Under the pieces are notes generated by a model that ran no database searches, had not been told where the DNA came from, and saw nothing but the letters and a program-made list of their open reading frames with translations. The position numbers and the translations under genes were made by a program. From Zopfochytrium polystomum (lineage: Eukaryota > Chytridiomycota > Chytridiomycetes > Chytridiales > Chytridiaceae), in assembly GCA_025765615.1 (NCBI GenBank), contig JAIVFJ010000169.1, positions 1 through 64,000 on the forward strand: a stretch of 64,000 nucleotides of DNA, given 5' to 3'. Below are positions 63,415 to 64,000 of the stretch, piece by piece (position 1 is the first letter of the stretch; the number at the start of each line of letters is the position of its first letter).

Positions 63415-64000
63415 ATGGATGAGCTGGAGACGCAGCCCTGCCAGGCCGACGACGGCGACGAGGACGACTACGCCAACGGCCTGAATCCGCTCGGCGGGCG
63501 CCGCGCCGACTTGTGGGGCCGCCTCGTGCCCATGAACTGCCGCACGGCCTCGTCGTCGTCGGCTGGATCTAGCAACGGCAGGGGCGGCAGCGCAAATTTG
63601 TCCAACGGCGGTGGCAGCGCCACCGAGGTGACCGTCTCCGCCTCGGTACTGGAGCTGGAGCTGGGCCGCAGCGCGTACGTCCTCGGCCGCCGAGACGACT
63701 CAGACTTGCAGGTCCTCGGCAGCTTCGTGTCCAGTCATGTCAGTAGCATTGCCGAGATCGCCTTTCGTTTGTTCGTTCTCTCCCCTCGTTGTGACCGACA
63801 GTGAAAGATGAGTAATGATGGGCTGATCCTTGCCAGGGCTTAGCATTGTCGCATTTTTCGCGTCGAGAATGGCCATGACGAAACCATCATGATCGAAGAT
63901 CTCTCATCAAATGGCACGGTAATTATTCCCACCAGTCGGTTACTTCGCGATCTGATACGCTTAATGTCAGTACGTAGATGGTCGCCCATTGGAGAAAGGT
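63415..64000 (+). CDS. FHA-domain protein, partial (checkpoint-kinase-like N-terminus)
   Basis: Partial gene running off the right edge. Exons seen: 63415-63738, 63844-63918 and 63971-64000. The N-terminus is acidic (DDGDEDDYANG), then LWGRLVPMNC, SVLELELGRSAYVLGRRDD (strand with GR), HCRIFRVENG (phosphothreonine-binding HC loop) and IMIEDLSSNGTYVDGRPLEK. This is the classic forkhead-associated domain order GR...SxxH...NGT. Such an FHA domain at the N-terminus, preceded by an acidic segment, is typical of Chk2/Rad53/Dun1-type kinases, but the kinase domain is outside the window. It lies beside LYS9 and divergent from it. Confidence 0.75.

Noticed and set aside
1..64000. CRISPR arrays, rRNA genes and bacterial-type operons
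   Set aside because: No direct-repeat/spacer pattern or rRNA sequence is seen, and gene structure is eukaryotic throughout.

Overview
The window is nuclear DNA of a filamentous or zoosporic fungus, most likely an early-diverging (chytrid-like) lineage. Fungal markers are a saccharopine reductase of the alpha-aminoadipate lysine pathway, a Zn2Cys6 transcription factor with the fungal middle homology region, and a tandem of SnoaL-like, kievitone-hydratase-like, mpaB-like and TauD genes. A Ral-type GTPase, an HSBP1 homologue and an EXORDIUM/phi-1 family protein fit a basal fungus better than Dikarya. Genes are GC-rich, have short GT-AG introns (donors GTAAGT, GTGAGT and often GTTGAG), and are separated by GA, CT, CA and poly-A/T microsatellites. 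All gene models below were spliced by eye; exon phases were checked by length.

Layout. 0-6.3 kb: decayed actin fragment, small secreted Cys protein, piggyBac-like relic, kievitone hydratase-like lipocalin enzyme, tRNA-Tyr with intron, an ADP-ribosyltransferase-fold gene with an unresolved 5' end that abuts a Tc1/mariner relic. 6.8-12.6 kb: mitochondrial-type PP2C phosphatase, prolyl-4-hydroxylase-like dioxygenase, four-helix membrane protein. 13.4-17.9 kb: decayed protein kinase copies, an orphan tail-anchored-like protein, a SnoaL/NTF2-like protein. 19-28.2 kb: PH-domain protein (with a GC-AG intron), a decayed coding relic, an NAD(P)-dependent reductase of the DFR/CCR type, a long Ser-rich protein. 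28.7-34 kb: HSBP1 and Ku80 in tandem on the minus strand. 35-42.3 kb: bZIP factor, an OAS-like nucleotidyltransferase, and a degenerate hotdog thioesterase. 42.8-45.7 kb: a gene-poor tRNA island (Gly, Tyr) with a putative solo LTR carrying a perfect heat-shock-element array. 45.8-49.6 kb: second thioesterase, mpaB-type oxygenase, TauD-type dioxygenase. 50.2-55.3 kb: two hemerythrin genes (three HHE domains) and a secreted EXORDIUM-like protein. 55.8-64 kb: Zn2Cys6 regulator, third thioesterase, Ral GTPase, LYS9, and the start of an FHA-domain protein.

The genes are mostly housekeeping and signalling genes with no obvious operon-like pathway. Possible functional themes are DNA repair/checkpoint (Ku80, FHA protein), oxygen and iron chemistry (two 2OG dioxygenases, mpaB, hemerythrins), and thioesterases dispersed as three paralogues. 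The most unusual content is the OAS-like nucleotidyltransferase at 38.8-41.3 kb, a family best known from animal antiviral sensing.
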